The notes beneath the pieces are model-generated. The model searched no databases. It was not told where the DNA came from and saw only the letters and a program-made list of their open reading frames with translations. Of a stretch of DNA of 64,000 bases, positions 39,865 through 49,797 are shown one piece after another. How positions within the stretch are numbered: the first letter of the stretch is position 1; each line of letters starts with the position of its first letter. Location: contig NZ_JANYMP010000017.1 in NCBI RefSeq assembly GCF_025061645.1, positions 62,001-126,000 on the forward strand, in the 5' to 3' direction. The DNA is from Umezawaea endophytica. GTDB lineage: Bacteria; Actinomycetota; Actinomycetes; Mycobacteriales; Pseudonocardiaceae. A program made the translations under genes and the position numbers.

Positions 39865-41262
39865 GTGGACCGGATGAGCGCGATGGACGCAAGCTTCTAC
39901 TTCGTCGAGGACGAGAACGTGCCGATGCACGTCGGATCGGTGCTGGTGTTCGAGGGACCAGCCCCCTCCTACGGCGACGTGATCAGGCTCTTCCTCTCGA
40001 AAATGGACAGCGTGCCGCGCTACCGGCAGCGCGTGAAGAGCCTCCCGCTGCACGTCGGACGCCCCGTCTGGGTCGACGACGACCACTTCCAGATCCTCTA
40101 CCACGTGCGCCACACCGCCGTGCCCTCACCGGGTGGCGACGACCAGCTCCGCAACCTGGCGGGCCGGTTGTTCGCGCAGCGGCTCGACCTGAGCAAGCCG
40201 CTGTGGGAGGTCTGGCTCGTCGAGGGCCTGGAGAACGGGCGCTGGGCGATCATCTCCAAGGTCCACCACTGCATGATCGACGGCGTGGCGGGCACGGACC
40301 TGATGCAGCTCCTGCTCGACTGGCGGGAGGAGGCGGAACTGCCGGAGCCCAAGGAGTGGAAGCCGCAGCCCAGCCCGTCGCAGCTCGACCTCGTGGTCGA
40401 CGGCGTGCGCGACGCCGTGTGGACGCCGGTCAAGCACCTGGCCGCCATCCCGGCGTTCGCCAGGAGCCTGCGCAGCGGGTCGGAGCTGCTGGACATCGGC
40501 CGCGCCGTCCTCGGCAGCCTGCCCGGCACGGCGAAGCGCCTGACCTCCTCGACCGCGGGCTCGTTGAACGGCCCGATCGGGCCGCACCGCCGCTGGGTGT
40601 GGGCGAAGGCGGACCTCGCGGAGGTCAAGAAGATCCGCAAGTCGGTCGGCGGCACGGTCAACGACGTCATCCTGACCGCGATCACGCACGGGTTCCGCGA
40701 GCTGCTGGCCAAGCGCGGGGAACTGGTCGACGGCCAGGTCGTGCGGACCATGGTGCCGGTGTCGATGCGCGCCGCGGACGAGCACGACCGGTTGGACAAC
40801 CGGGTCAGCGCGGTGCTGGTGAACCTGCCGGTCAGCACGCTGGAGCCGCTGGAGCGGCTGGCCTCGATCCGCGAGCAGATGGACGACCTGAAGGGCAGCA
40901 GGCAGGCGGCGGGCGCGGACGTGCTGACGAAGGCGGGCAACTTCGCCGCGCCGACGCTGCTCGCGCTGGGGTCGCGCACGGCGATGCGGTTCCCGCAGCA
41001 GCTCCTGCAGACCGTGACGACGAACGTGCCCGGCCCGCGCGTGCCGCTGTTCATGCTCGGCCGGGCGTTGAAGGAGATCTACCCCTACGTGCCGATCGCC
41101 AGCACGATGCGGATCTCCATCGGCATCTTCTCCTACCTCGACCAGATCACCTTCGGCATCAACGCGGACTTCGACGGCGTGCCGGACGTTCAGGTGCTGG
41201 CCGACGGCATCCGCGCGGGCTTCGACGAACTGCTGGCCGTCGCCGCGACCCCGGCAGGGTGA
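39865..41262 (+). CDS. Wax ester synthase/diacylglycerol acyltransferase (WS/DGAT)
   Basis: A 465-residue acyl-CoA-dependent acyltransferase making triacylglycerol or wax ester. The catalytic 'HHCMIDG' lies at residues 134-140. Other family blocks are 'SAMDASFYFVEDENVPMHVG' near the start, 'LWEVWLVEGLENGRWAIISK', 'VNDVILTAITHGFRELL', 'MVPVSMRAADEHDRLDNRVS' and 'VTTNVPGPRVPLFMLGR'. GTG at 39865 is the first start; ATG at 39874 is possible. The stop overlaps the next gene's start (GTGA). Confidence 0.95.
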   Translation: MDRMSAMDASFYFVEDENVPMHVGSVLVFEGPAPSYGDVIRLFLSKMDSVPRYRQRVKSLPLHVGRPVWVDDDHFQILYHVRHTAVPSPGGDDQLRNLAGRLFAQRLDLSKPLWEVWLVEGLENGRWAIISKVHHCMIDGVAGTDLMQLLLDWREEAELPEPKEWKPQPSPSQLDLVVDGVRDAVWTPVKHLAAIPAFARSLRSGSELLDIGRAVLGSLPGTAKRLTSSTAGSLNGPIGPHRRWVWAKADLAEVKKIRKSVGGTVNDVILTAITHGFRELLAKRGELVDGQVVRTMVPVSMRAADEHDRLDNRVSAVLVNLPVSTLEPLERLASIREQMDDLKGSRQAAGADVLTKAGNFAAPTLLALGSRTAMRFPQQLLQTVTTNVPGPRVPLFMLGRALKEIYPYVPIASTMRISIGIFSYLDQITFGINADFDGVPDVQVLADGIRAGFDELLAVAATPAG

Positions 41263-41828
41263 TCCCCGGTCTCGTCCACTCCGTCCTCCAGCTCGCCACC
41301 CGGCCGCTGACGGACCGGCGGGTGACCGTGCGCGTCGGGGAGGCCGACGCGACGATGACGGTCGCCGACGTCGACTGCACGCTGGGCGCGCTCGGGTTGG
41401 CGCTCGGCCAGTTCGACGACGTGCGGATCGTCGTCGAGGACGTCGAGTGGTCCGGGCGGACGGCCAGGAGGCTCGCGGTGAGCTGCGTGAACGTCCACGT
41501 CAACCCCGGTCCGACGCTGGTGGCCGCGCCGGTCGAGGTCGAACTGGTGCTGGGCGCCCAGGACGTCGGCAAGCTCGACATCGGCGCGGACGGCGTGCTG
41601 CGGTGGGGGGTCGTGCCGCTGGTGCCGTCCGTGCGGGACGGCGAGCTGTGGGTCCGCACCGGGTTCCTGCCGCTGCGCAGGCAGGTCCCGGTGCCCGCGC
41701 TGCCCGGCGGTCTGCGGCTGACCGGGGTCGAGACGGCACCGGGCGAGGTGGTCGTCACGGCCCGCTCCGAGCAGTGGCGGGAACGGGTGCCGCTCACCAA
41801 GCTGGTGCGGCTGCTGCGGTCAGCGTGA
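41259..41828 (+). CDS. DUF2993/LmeA-like lipid-binding protein
   Basis: A 189-residue beta-rich protein with 'VADVDCTLGALGLALGQFDD', 'VRIVVEDVEWSGRTARRLAV', 'NVHVNPGPTLVAAPVEVELV' and 'LPLRRQVPVPALPGGLRLTG', resembling the DUF2993/LmeA phospholipid-binding family. There is no signal peptide, so it is probably cytoplasmic. GTG at 41259 couples it to the WS/DGAT gene, which suggests a role at the lipid droplet or in acyl-chain handling. The 3' end overlaps the convergent hydrolase by 9 nt. Confidence 0.7.
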   Translation: MIPGLVHSVLQLATRPLTDRRVTVRVGEADATMTVADVDCTLGALGLALGQFDDVRIVVEDVEWSGRTARRLAVSCVNVHVNPGPTLVAAPVEVELVLGAQDVGKLDIGADGVLRWGVVPLVPSVRDGELWVRTGFLPLRRQVPVPALPGGLRLTGVETAPGEVVVTARSEQWRERVPLTKLVRLLRSA

Positions 41829-42728
41829 TCCGAGCCAGTCGAGCAGCCGGTCCGCGACGACGTCCGGGACCTCGATCTGCGGCACGTGGCCGATGCCCTC
41901 GAACACGTCGAACCGCCAGCCGGGGTTGCGCGCCGCGGTCGCCTTGGCCGATCCGACGGGGACCAGCCGGTCCTTGTCGCCGGTCATCAGGAACACCGGC
42001 ACCCTGATGTTCTTCATCGCCCGCCAGTAGGCGCCGCGGCGGGCGTTGACCAGGACGATCGACTTGGCCGCCGCGAGGAACGCCGTGTCCAGTCCGGGCA
42101 CCTCGGCGCGCTGCTCGATGAGGCTCATGGAGGCGAGGATCAACTCCTCCGGCACGACCTTCGAGTCGGCGCACACCAGGTTCATCACCTGCTTCACCTG
42201 CTGGCGCGGCGTCTGCCCGGACCGCGCCTTCGCGAGCACCCGCTCCCCCAGCCCCGGCAGGGCGTAGAGGAAGAACGTCGACATGACCAGCGGGTCCGGC
42301 CGCACGCCGAAGACCAGCGGCAGGGCCGGGTCGACCAGCGCAAGCGCGGTCACCGTGTCCGGGTTCGCGGCGGTGTGCAGGATCGAGATCATCCCGCCCA
42401 TCGAGTTGCCGACCAGCACGACCGGCTTGCCGACGACCTCGCGCAGGAACCGGTCCAGCAGCCGCGCGTTCGCCGCGACCGTCGTCCGCCGCCCCTCGGG
42501 GTGCGTCAGCCCGAACCCGGCCAGGTCGACGGCCACGACGTGCGCGTGCCCGACCAGCCGGGGCGCGAGCAGGCACCAGTTGAGGTGCGACCCGCCGAGC
42601 CCGTGCACCAGTACGACGGTCGGCGCGTCCGGATCGTCCGGCCCGCCGAAGTCGACGTAGTGCACCTGGCCGTCCAGGTCGGCATAACGGCTGGTCCCAC
42701 CCCAGTTCGCCACGCTCATCGCAGTCAT
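41820..42728 (-). CDS. Alpha/beta-hydrolase
   Basis: A 302-residue hydrolase with a complete triad pattern: oxyanion 'TVVLVHGLGGSHLNWCLLAP', nucleophile 'VVLVGNSMGGMISILHTAAN', acid in 'VPVFLMTGDKDRLVPVGSAK' and His in 'VFEGIGHVPQIEVPDVVADR'. A lid region lies at about 135-230. The group includes lipases and epoxide hydrolases. ATG at 42728 is the first start, with ATG at 42719 as alternative. It lies on the same strand as, and 53 nt after, the patatin gene. Confidence 0.88.
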   Translation of the reverse strand: MTAMSVANWGGTSRYADLDGQVHYVDFGGPDDPDAPTVVLVHGLGGSHLNWCLLAPRLVGHAHVVAVDLAGFGLTHPEGRRTTVAANARLLDRFLREVVGKPVVLVGNSMGGMISILHTAANPDTVTALALVDPALPLVFGVRPDPLVMSTFFLYALPGLGERVLAKARSGQTPRQQVKQVMNLVCADSKVVPEELILASMSLIEQRAEVPGLDTAFLAAAKSIVLVNARRGAYWRAMKNIRVPVFLMTGDKDRLVPVGSAKATAARNPGWRFDVFEGIGHVPQIEVPDVVADRLLDWLGSR

Positions 42729-42781
42729 ACCGACCAGTATGTCGCTTGAAGCTACCTACCGGTAGTGGAGCTGTGACACAC

Positions 42782-43654
42782 CTAGATCGTCTCCACCGGC
42801 GGCCCGCCAGGAGCGCCGTACAGGCCCGGTCCGTCGACCCGCACGGTGTCCAGGAACGCGGTCGACGCCGTGTACGAGCTGGCGATCAGCTCGGCCGTGT
42901 GGCTGAAGTCCAGCGGTGTCACGGGCTGGACCGGCGGGCCGGGCAGGTAGAGCACCGGGACGTCCGCGGAGGCCAGTTCGACCTCCAGGACGGCCTGGTT
43001 GCGCATGCTCAGGGTGGCCCAGAACAGCAGCGTCTCGGCCAGGGTCTCCGGGACGGTCGGCAGGTGGCCGGGGAACGCGCAGTCCAGCACCACCAACGAC
43101 TTCGCGCCCATCGCGAGCGCCTGGCGGATCGGCACGTTGGCCAGGACGCCGCCGTCGTAGAGGACGCGGCCGTCCAGGTGCACGGGCGGGTAGACGCCGG
43201 GGATGGCGCTGCTGGCCAGGATGGCCGGGACGAGCGGGCCGGTGCGGATGAGCACCGCCTGGCCGGTCGTGGAGTCCACCGCGACCGCGCCGAACGGGAG
43301 GCGCAGGTCGGCGAAGTCGTCGGCACCACCCAAGCCCTGCTCGATCACCGTGGCAAGACCGGTGTTGGGGAACAGGAACTTCTTGTGGGCGCGCAACGTC
43401 CGCAACTGGGCGAGCGGACCGCCGGGGAACACGCGCGGGCGGGTCATGTGCTCCCAGATCAGCGCGAGCCGTTCGGGGGCCTTGTCCGGGTCGAGGGCGA
43501 GCAGCGAGCCGTTGACCGAGCCGACGGACGTGCCGACGACCAGGTCGGGGGTGATGTCGTGCTCCGCCAACGCCTTCAGCATGCCGACCTGGCCAGCGCC
43601 GAGGCTGCCGCCGCCTCCGAGGACGAACCCGACGGGACCGGGCAGCGCGATCAC
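42782..43654 (-). CDS. Patatin-like phospholipase
   Basis: A 290-residue serine hydrolase. The glycine-rich oxyanion loop is 'VLGGGGSLGAGQVGML' (11-26), the nucleophile Ser43 is in 'VVGTSVGSVNGSLLAL', and the dyad Asp167 is in 'RVLYDGGVLANVP'. 'SSAIPGVYPPVHLDG' is also typical. GTG at 43654 overlaps the stop of the luciferase-like oxidoreductase gene (GTGA). It probably cleaves phospholipid or acylglycerol at the membrane. Confidence 0.92.
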   Translation of the reverse strand: MIALPGPVGFVLGGGGSLGAGQVGMLKALAEHDITPDLVVGTSVGSVNGSLLALDPDKAPERLALIWEHMTRPRVFPGGPLAQLRTLRAHKKFLFPNTGLATVIEQGLGGADDFADLRLPFGAVAVDSTTGQAVLIRTGPLVPAILASSAIPGVYPPVHLDGRVLYDGGVLANVPIRQALAMGAKSLVVLDCAFPGHLPTVPETLAETLLFWATLSMRNQAVLEVELASADVPVLYLPGPPVQPVTPLDFSHTAELIASSYTASTAFLDTVRVDGPGLYGAPGGPPVETI

Positions 43655-44457
43655 GACGGCGGCCCGGCGGTGACGCGCCTGCGCACGGCCTCGGGCGTGG
43701 TGTCCCAGTTGGACTCGACCCACCAGGTCGCGCCCGCGTCCTCCCACTCCCGCACGGAGTCGCCGGGCGAGGTCACGCCTTCGGCGACGACGTCGTACCC
43801 CTCCCACGGCAGGCCGAGGTCCGAGCGGAGCTCCCGCGCCGCGCCGACGACCTCGGCCAGTTCCGCGGGCGATTCGGGACCGCGCGCACCCTCCGGGCCG
43901 AACACGTTCGGCACCAGGCCGTCCCAGCGCACGGCGCGGCCCAGCGACTTCCGGGAGGGGTGCGCGCCGACGACCCACACCGGCACCCGCGGGCGCTGCA
44001 CGGTGGGCGGCGGTGGGAAGAAGTCGGTCTCCCGCACGGTGTGGCGCCGCCCGTCGAAGGAGAACGGCCTGCCGCGCATCAGCCCGTCGTAGACGGCCAG
44101 CCCCTCGTCGAGCAGCAGCGCCCGTTCGGCGCGACCGGTGTCCGGCTCGAACGCCGTCCAGCCGGGGTGCAACGCGCCGAGGCCGACGGAGAGCTGCACC
44201 CGACCGCCGGACAAGCGGTCGAGCGTGCCGACCTTGGACGCCACGTCCCACGGTTTGAAGCGCGCCAACGGGGTGAGCATCGTGCCGAGCCGGATCCGCT
44301 GGGTGCACATGGCCGCCGCGGTCAGCGAGACCCACGCGTCCACACCCCACACGGCCTCGGCGAGGAACACCCCGTCCCACCCGTGCGCCTCGGCCAGCAC
44401 GGCGGTTTCGGCGACGTCCGGCGCGTCGAAGAACGGCAGCACAACCCCAGCTCGCAT
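43651..44457 (-). CDS. Luciferase-like (LLM-class) F420-dependent oxidoreductase
   Basis: A 268-residue TIM-barrel flavin/F420 enzyme. Features are 'AVLAEAHGWDGVFLAEAVWG', 'RIRLGTMLTPLARFKPWDVA', 'LDRLSGGRVQLSVGLG' and 'VPVWVVGAHPSRKSLGRAVR'. F420 rather than FMN is likely in this lineage but cannot be proved from sequence. It is translationally coupled to the patatin gene, so its substrate may be a lipid-derived or hydrophobic molecule. Confidence 0.88.
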   Translation of the reverse strand: MRAGVVLPFFDAPDVAETAVLAEAHGWDGVFLAEAVWGVDAWVSLTAAAMCTQRIRLGTMLTPLARFKPWDVASKVGTLDRLSGGRVQLSVGLGALHPGWTAFEPDTGRAERALLLDEGLAVYDGLMRGRPFSFDGRRHTVRETDFFPPPPTVQRPRVPVWVVGAHPSRKSLGRAVRWDGLVPNVFGPEGARGPESPAELAEVVGAARELRSDLGLPWEGYDVVAEGVTSPGDSVREWEDAGATWWVESNWDTTPEAVRRRVTAGPPS

Positions 44458-44514
44458 CGTTGACCTCCGGCGAGCACGGTAACCCGGCGGGCCGCGCCCC
44501 GCCCCGGAGCCGTG

Positions 44515-45357
44515 CTACCGGGTGGCGAACTCGTCCCGTGCCACGGACAGCGCGGTCTCGCGGTGGGCGTCGTGCTCCTCCAGGCGGGCCACCAGGGACG
44601 CGCGGACGTCCTGGTAGGTGTCCGGGCCCAGCGGCAGGCGCAGCGGGACCTCGCCGCTGTCGACCAGGTCGACGATCGCGCCCGCGATCTTCTCCGGGTC
44701 GTTGGCCAACGGGAAGTCGCCGTTGGCGATGGCGCGCCGGACGTCGCCCGCGGGCCCGGCGTCGTACTCGGGCATGATCGGCGCGGTGGCCAGCGCGGCC
44801 CCGAACCCGGTCGGTGACGCCCCCGGCTCGACGATCGTCAGGCCGATGCCGAACGGGGCGATCTCCTGGGCGGCGGTCTGGCAGAAGCCCTCGATCCCCC
44901 ACTTCGACGCGTGGTAGTAGCCGAAGTTCGGGTACGTGGTCTGCCCGCCCGCCGTGGAGATCTGGAGGACGCGGCCGTGCCCCTGCGCCCGCAGGTGCGG
45001 CAGTGCGGCGCGGATGACCGAGATGGACCCGATCAGGTTGGTGTCGACCACCTGCCGGACCTGCTCGTCCGTCGCCTCCTCAACCGCGGCGAACACCGCG
45101 TAACCGGCGTTGTTGACGACCACGTCGACCGTGCCGAGTTCCGCGAACGCCGCGTCCACGACCGCGCGGACCTCCGTGGTGTCGGTCACGTCCAGGCGCC
45201 GCACCCAGAGCCGGTCGCCGTGCTCGGCGCGCAGCCCGTCGAGCACCTCGGGGCGCCGCAGGGTCGCCGCCACCCGGTCGCCGCGTTCCAGCAGCCGCCT
45301 GGTGAGCAGCAGGCCGAAGCCCGACGACGTGCCGGTGATGAACCAGGTCTTGCTCAT
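44515..45357 (-). CDS. Short-chain dehydrogenase/reductase controlled by a divergent MerR protein
   Basis: A 280-residue classical SDR: the NAD(P) site 'WFITGTSSGFGLLLTRRLLE' at the N-terminus, 'VVVNNAGYAVFAAVEEAT', the catalytic Ser in 'GRVLQISTAGGQTTYPNFG' and Tyr-x3-Lys in 'YYHASKWGIEGFCQ'. The Thr-Arg region after the first strand suggests NADPH. ATG at 45357 follows GGGAAGA. Its promoter has the overlong spacer characteristic of MerR activation. Confidence 0.93.
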   Translation of the reverse strand: MSKTWFITGTSSGFGLLLTRRLLERGDRVAATLRRPEVLDGLRAEHGDRLWVRRLDVTDTTEVRAVVDAAFAELGTVDVVVNNAGYAVFAAVEEATDEQVRQVVDTNLIGSISVIRAALPHLRAQGHGRVLQISTAGGQTTYPNFGYYHASKWGIEGFCQTAAQEIAPFGIGLTIVEPGASPTGFGAALATAPIMPEYDAGPAGDVRRAIANGDFPLANDPEKIAGAIVDLVDSGEVPLRLPLGPDTYQDVRASLVARLEEHDAHRETALSVARDEFATR

Positions 45358-45386
45358 GGGTCTTCCCTTCCTCGTGGCTGCCACCG

Positions 45387-45417
45387 ACGCTAGGAGTTAG
45401 AGGCGACTCGAAGTCAA
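45387..45417 (-). promoter_or_regulatory. MerR-type promoter with 19-bp spacer for the SDR gene
   Basis: On the minus strand -35 TTGACT (45412-45417) and -10 TAGCGT (45387-45392) are 19 bp apart, the hallmark of promoters that need DNA distortion by a MerR dimer. A GAGT-N8-ACTC dyad lies in the spacer. The divergent gene encodes a MerR protein starting 20 nt beyond the -35. Confidence 0.85.
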
Positions 45418-45436
45418 CCTCCCTACAGTGGGGGGT

Positions 45437-45868
45437 ATGACCACAGCCTCCAGCACCACGCTGACGATCGGCGAAGTCAGCGCACTGACCGGCTTGTCGA
45501 CGCACACCCTCCGGTTCTACGAGCAGGAGCACCTGTTCGTGGAGCCGGTGCGGCGCACCAGCGCGGGCCGCCGCGTCTTCACCGACTCCGAGGTCGGCTG
45601 GCTGCGCGTCTGCACGAAGCTCCGGTCCTCCGGCATGCCGCTGGCCGACATCCGCCGCTACGCCGACCTGGTCCGCCAGGGCCCCGGTACCGAGGCCGCG
45701 CGCCTCGACCTGCTGCGCGGCCACGAGGCCAGGGTGACCAGGCAGGTGGAGGAGCTGAACGAGGCGCTGGACGTCATCAAGGCCAAGGTGTCCCTCTACG
45801 AGGAGCACCTGGCCGCGGGGACGGCCGACGCGCTCTGGCGCGACGGCCCCGCGTGCTCAAGCGCCTGA
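45437..45868 (+). CDS. MerR-family transcriptional regulator
   Basis: A 143-residue regulator: the winged HTH 'LTIGEVSALTGLSTHTLRFY', 'EQEHLFVEPVRRTSAGRRVF', then 'IRRYADLVRQGPGT' and a dimerisation coiled coil ending 'VIKAKVSLYEEHLAAG'. There is no metal-binding cysteine loop, so it senses an organic or redox signal. ATG at 45437 is preferred over an in-frame start 9 nt earlier. It faces the SDR gene across the MerR-type promoter and overlaps the convergent oxidoreductase by 12 nt. Confidence 0.92.
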   Translation: MTTASSTTLTIGEVSALTGLSTHTLRFYEQEHLFVEPVRRTSAGRRVFTDSEVGWLRVCTKLRSSGMPLADIRRYADLVRQGPGTEAARLDLLRGHEARVTRQVEELNEALDVIKAKVSLYEEHLAAGTADALWRDGPACSSA

Positions 45869-47278
45869 TCGCCGGGCCGACACCTTCCGGCGCAGCCCGA
45901 CCACGATCGCCCGCAGCAGGGTGCTCGGCCTGGCCAGGACGGCCGGTGGCGCGAGCATCGCGGTGACGTCGTTCATCCGCTCGGCGACCACCGGGTCGGT
46001 CGAGGACGCCTTGAACACCAGCCCGCCGATCCACTTGATGACCGGGTAGCCGCGCGGGTACGGGCCGTCCACGTGCGGCAGCGACAGGTCGGCGAGGGTG
46101 GAGACCTGCCAGGCCGCGTCGACCACGACCCGCACGTCGTCGAAGTACGTCTTCGCGGGCGCGCCGAGGTCCGGGTTGGACCGCAGGTAGGCCGAGAGGC
46201 AGGAGGCGTGCAGCGCCGCGGACGTCATGCCCTGGCCGTAGACCGGGTTGAACGACGCGACGGCGTCGCCGGTGGCCACGACACCGCCCGGCAGGCGGTC
46301 GACCAGGTGGTAGTCGCGGCGCCTGCTGTCGGCCTGGTGGTAGGTGATGACGTCGCCGATCATCTCGCAGCGCTCGGCGATGTCGCCGTAGACCGGGGGG
46401 AAGTCGCGGCGGCAGCGGGTCCGGTAGTCCTCGACGTCGCGGGTCGGGCGGTCGTCGTCGTAGCCGGAGATCAGCATGGTCCACCGGTCGCCCTCGACCC
46501 GGTTGATGCCCGCGATCCGCGCGACCCTCCCCTCCTCCGGCACGGAGTCCGCGGTGGACACGGAGACCCAGGTGTCGCTGACGGCGTCGTCGCGCTTGAA
46601 CACCGCCGTGGCGTAGTTGAGCTTGATGGGCATCCGCCGCATCGGCGGGCGCTGCCAGCCGTTGTCCCCGAGCCAGTCGCCGAGCCTGCTGGACCGGCCC
46701 ATCCCGTCGACCACGAGGTCGGCGGGCGCCACCACCTCCTCGGTCGCGCCCTCCGGGACGTAGCGGGCGCCGACGACCCGGTCGTCGTCGAACACCAGGC
46801 CCTGCGCGCGGCCCGTGACGAACTTGACGTTGGGCACGGCACCGGTCCTGGCGCGCACCAGGCCCTCCAGGAACGGGCGGGTGCTGAGCAGCGCCGGGTC
46901 GTGCTTGGACGGCGGTCCGATGCGGAGTTCGCCGTTGCTGTGGAACTTCACGCCGCCGCGCGGCGGGAGCACCGCGCCCTCGGCGACGGCGGCCTCGGTG
47001 AAGCCGGGGAACCAGCGGTCGAGCTGCACGTTGCCCGCGGCGAGCAGTGCGTGCACGTGGCCGCCCTGCGGCACGCCGGAGCGCGGGCCGCCGTCGGCCG
47101 CGCCACCGTCCCGCTCGATGACCAGCACCTCGTCGGCGTGGTCGCTGAGCACCCGCGCCGCCAGCAGCCCCGCCATGCTCCCGCCGAGCACGACGGCCCT
47201 CCGCATGATCACGTCGGTGCGGGTGGGCGGGGTCGGTGTGCTGATCTCGGCGAACTTGCGGGTGGGTGACGACGGCAC
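45857..47278 (-). CDS. FAD-dependent monooxygenase/oxidoreductase
   Basis: A 473-residue flavoprotein of the PHBH/geranylgeranyl reductase-like type. The dinucleotide site is 'RAVVLGGSMAGLLAARVLSD' (about 27-46) with 'VLVIERDGG'. 'VVDGMGRSSRLGDWLGD' and the second FAD motif 'VVATGDAVASFNPVYGQGMT' are clear. The C-terminal part ('SVSTADSVPEEGR' to the end) resembles 2-polyprenyl-6-methoxyphenol hydroxylase-like proteins. GTG at 47278 is 6 nt after AGGAG; the alternative ATG lies at residue 24. Substrate unknown. Confidence 0.88.
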   Translation of the reverse strand: MPSSPTRKFAEISTPTPPTRTDVIMRRAVVLGGSMAGLLAARVLSDHADEVLVIERDGGAADGGPRSGVPQGGHVHALLAAGNVQLDRWFPGFTEAAVAEGAVLPPRGGVKFHSNGELRIGPPSKHDPALLSTRPFLEGLVRARTGAVPNVKFVTGRAQGLVFDDDRVVGARYVPEGATEEVVAPADLVVDGMGRSSRLGDWLGDNGWQRPPMRRMPIKLNYATAVFKRDDAVSDTWVSVSTADSVPEEGRVARIAGINRVEGDRWTMLISGYDDDRPTRDVEDYRTRCRRDFPPVYGDIAERCEMIGDVITYHQADSRRRDYHLVDRLPGGVVATGDAVASFNPVYGQGMTSAALHASCLSAYLRSNPDLGAPAKTYFDDVRVVVDAAWQVSTLADLSLPHVDGPYPRGYPVIKWIGGLVFKASSTDPVVAERMNDVTAMLAPPAVLARPSTLLRAIVVGLRRKVSARRSGA

Positions 47279-47313
47279 GCGCTGCTCCTAGGAAAGGTGA
47301 GAATTACTCCGGT

Positions 47314-47341
47314 TATCTAGCGTCGGGTGGTGATCCGTCAA
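47314..47341 (-). promoter_or_regulatory. Promoter of the FAD oxidoreductase gene
   Basis: Minus-strand TTGACG (47336-47341) and TAGATA (47314-47319) with a 16-bp spacer, ending 36 nt before the GTG. Both hexamers are close to the housekeeping consensus. Confidence 0.65.
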
Positions 47342-47463
47342 CTCCCCACGGCCGGAGTCGCTCGACAGCGACGCCGATTACGCCCAACGGCCCAGTGGAA
47401 CCGGCGGGGGGTCGCGGCACCCGACCGACCGCGGGGGCGTGAGGGCGGGCACAATGCCTGACC

Positions 47464-49776
<2,313 letters not shown>

Positions 49777-49797
49777 GTCCCCGACGCAGGAGGCAGC

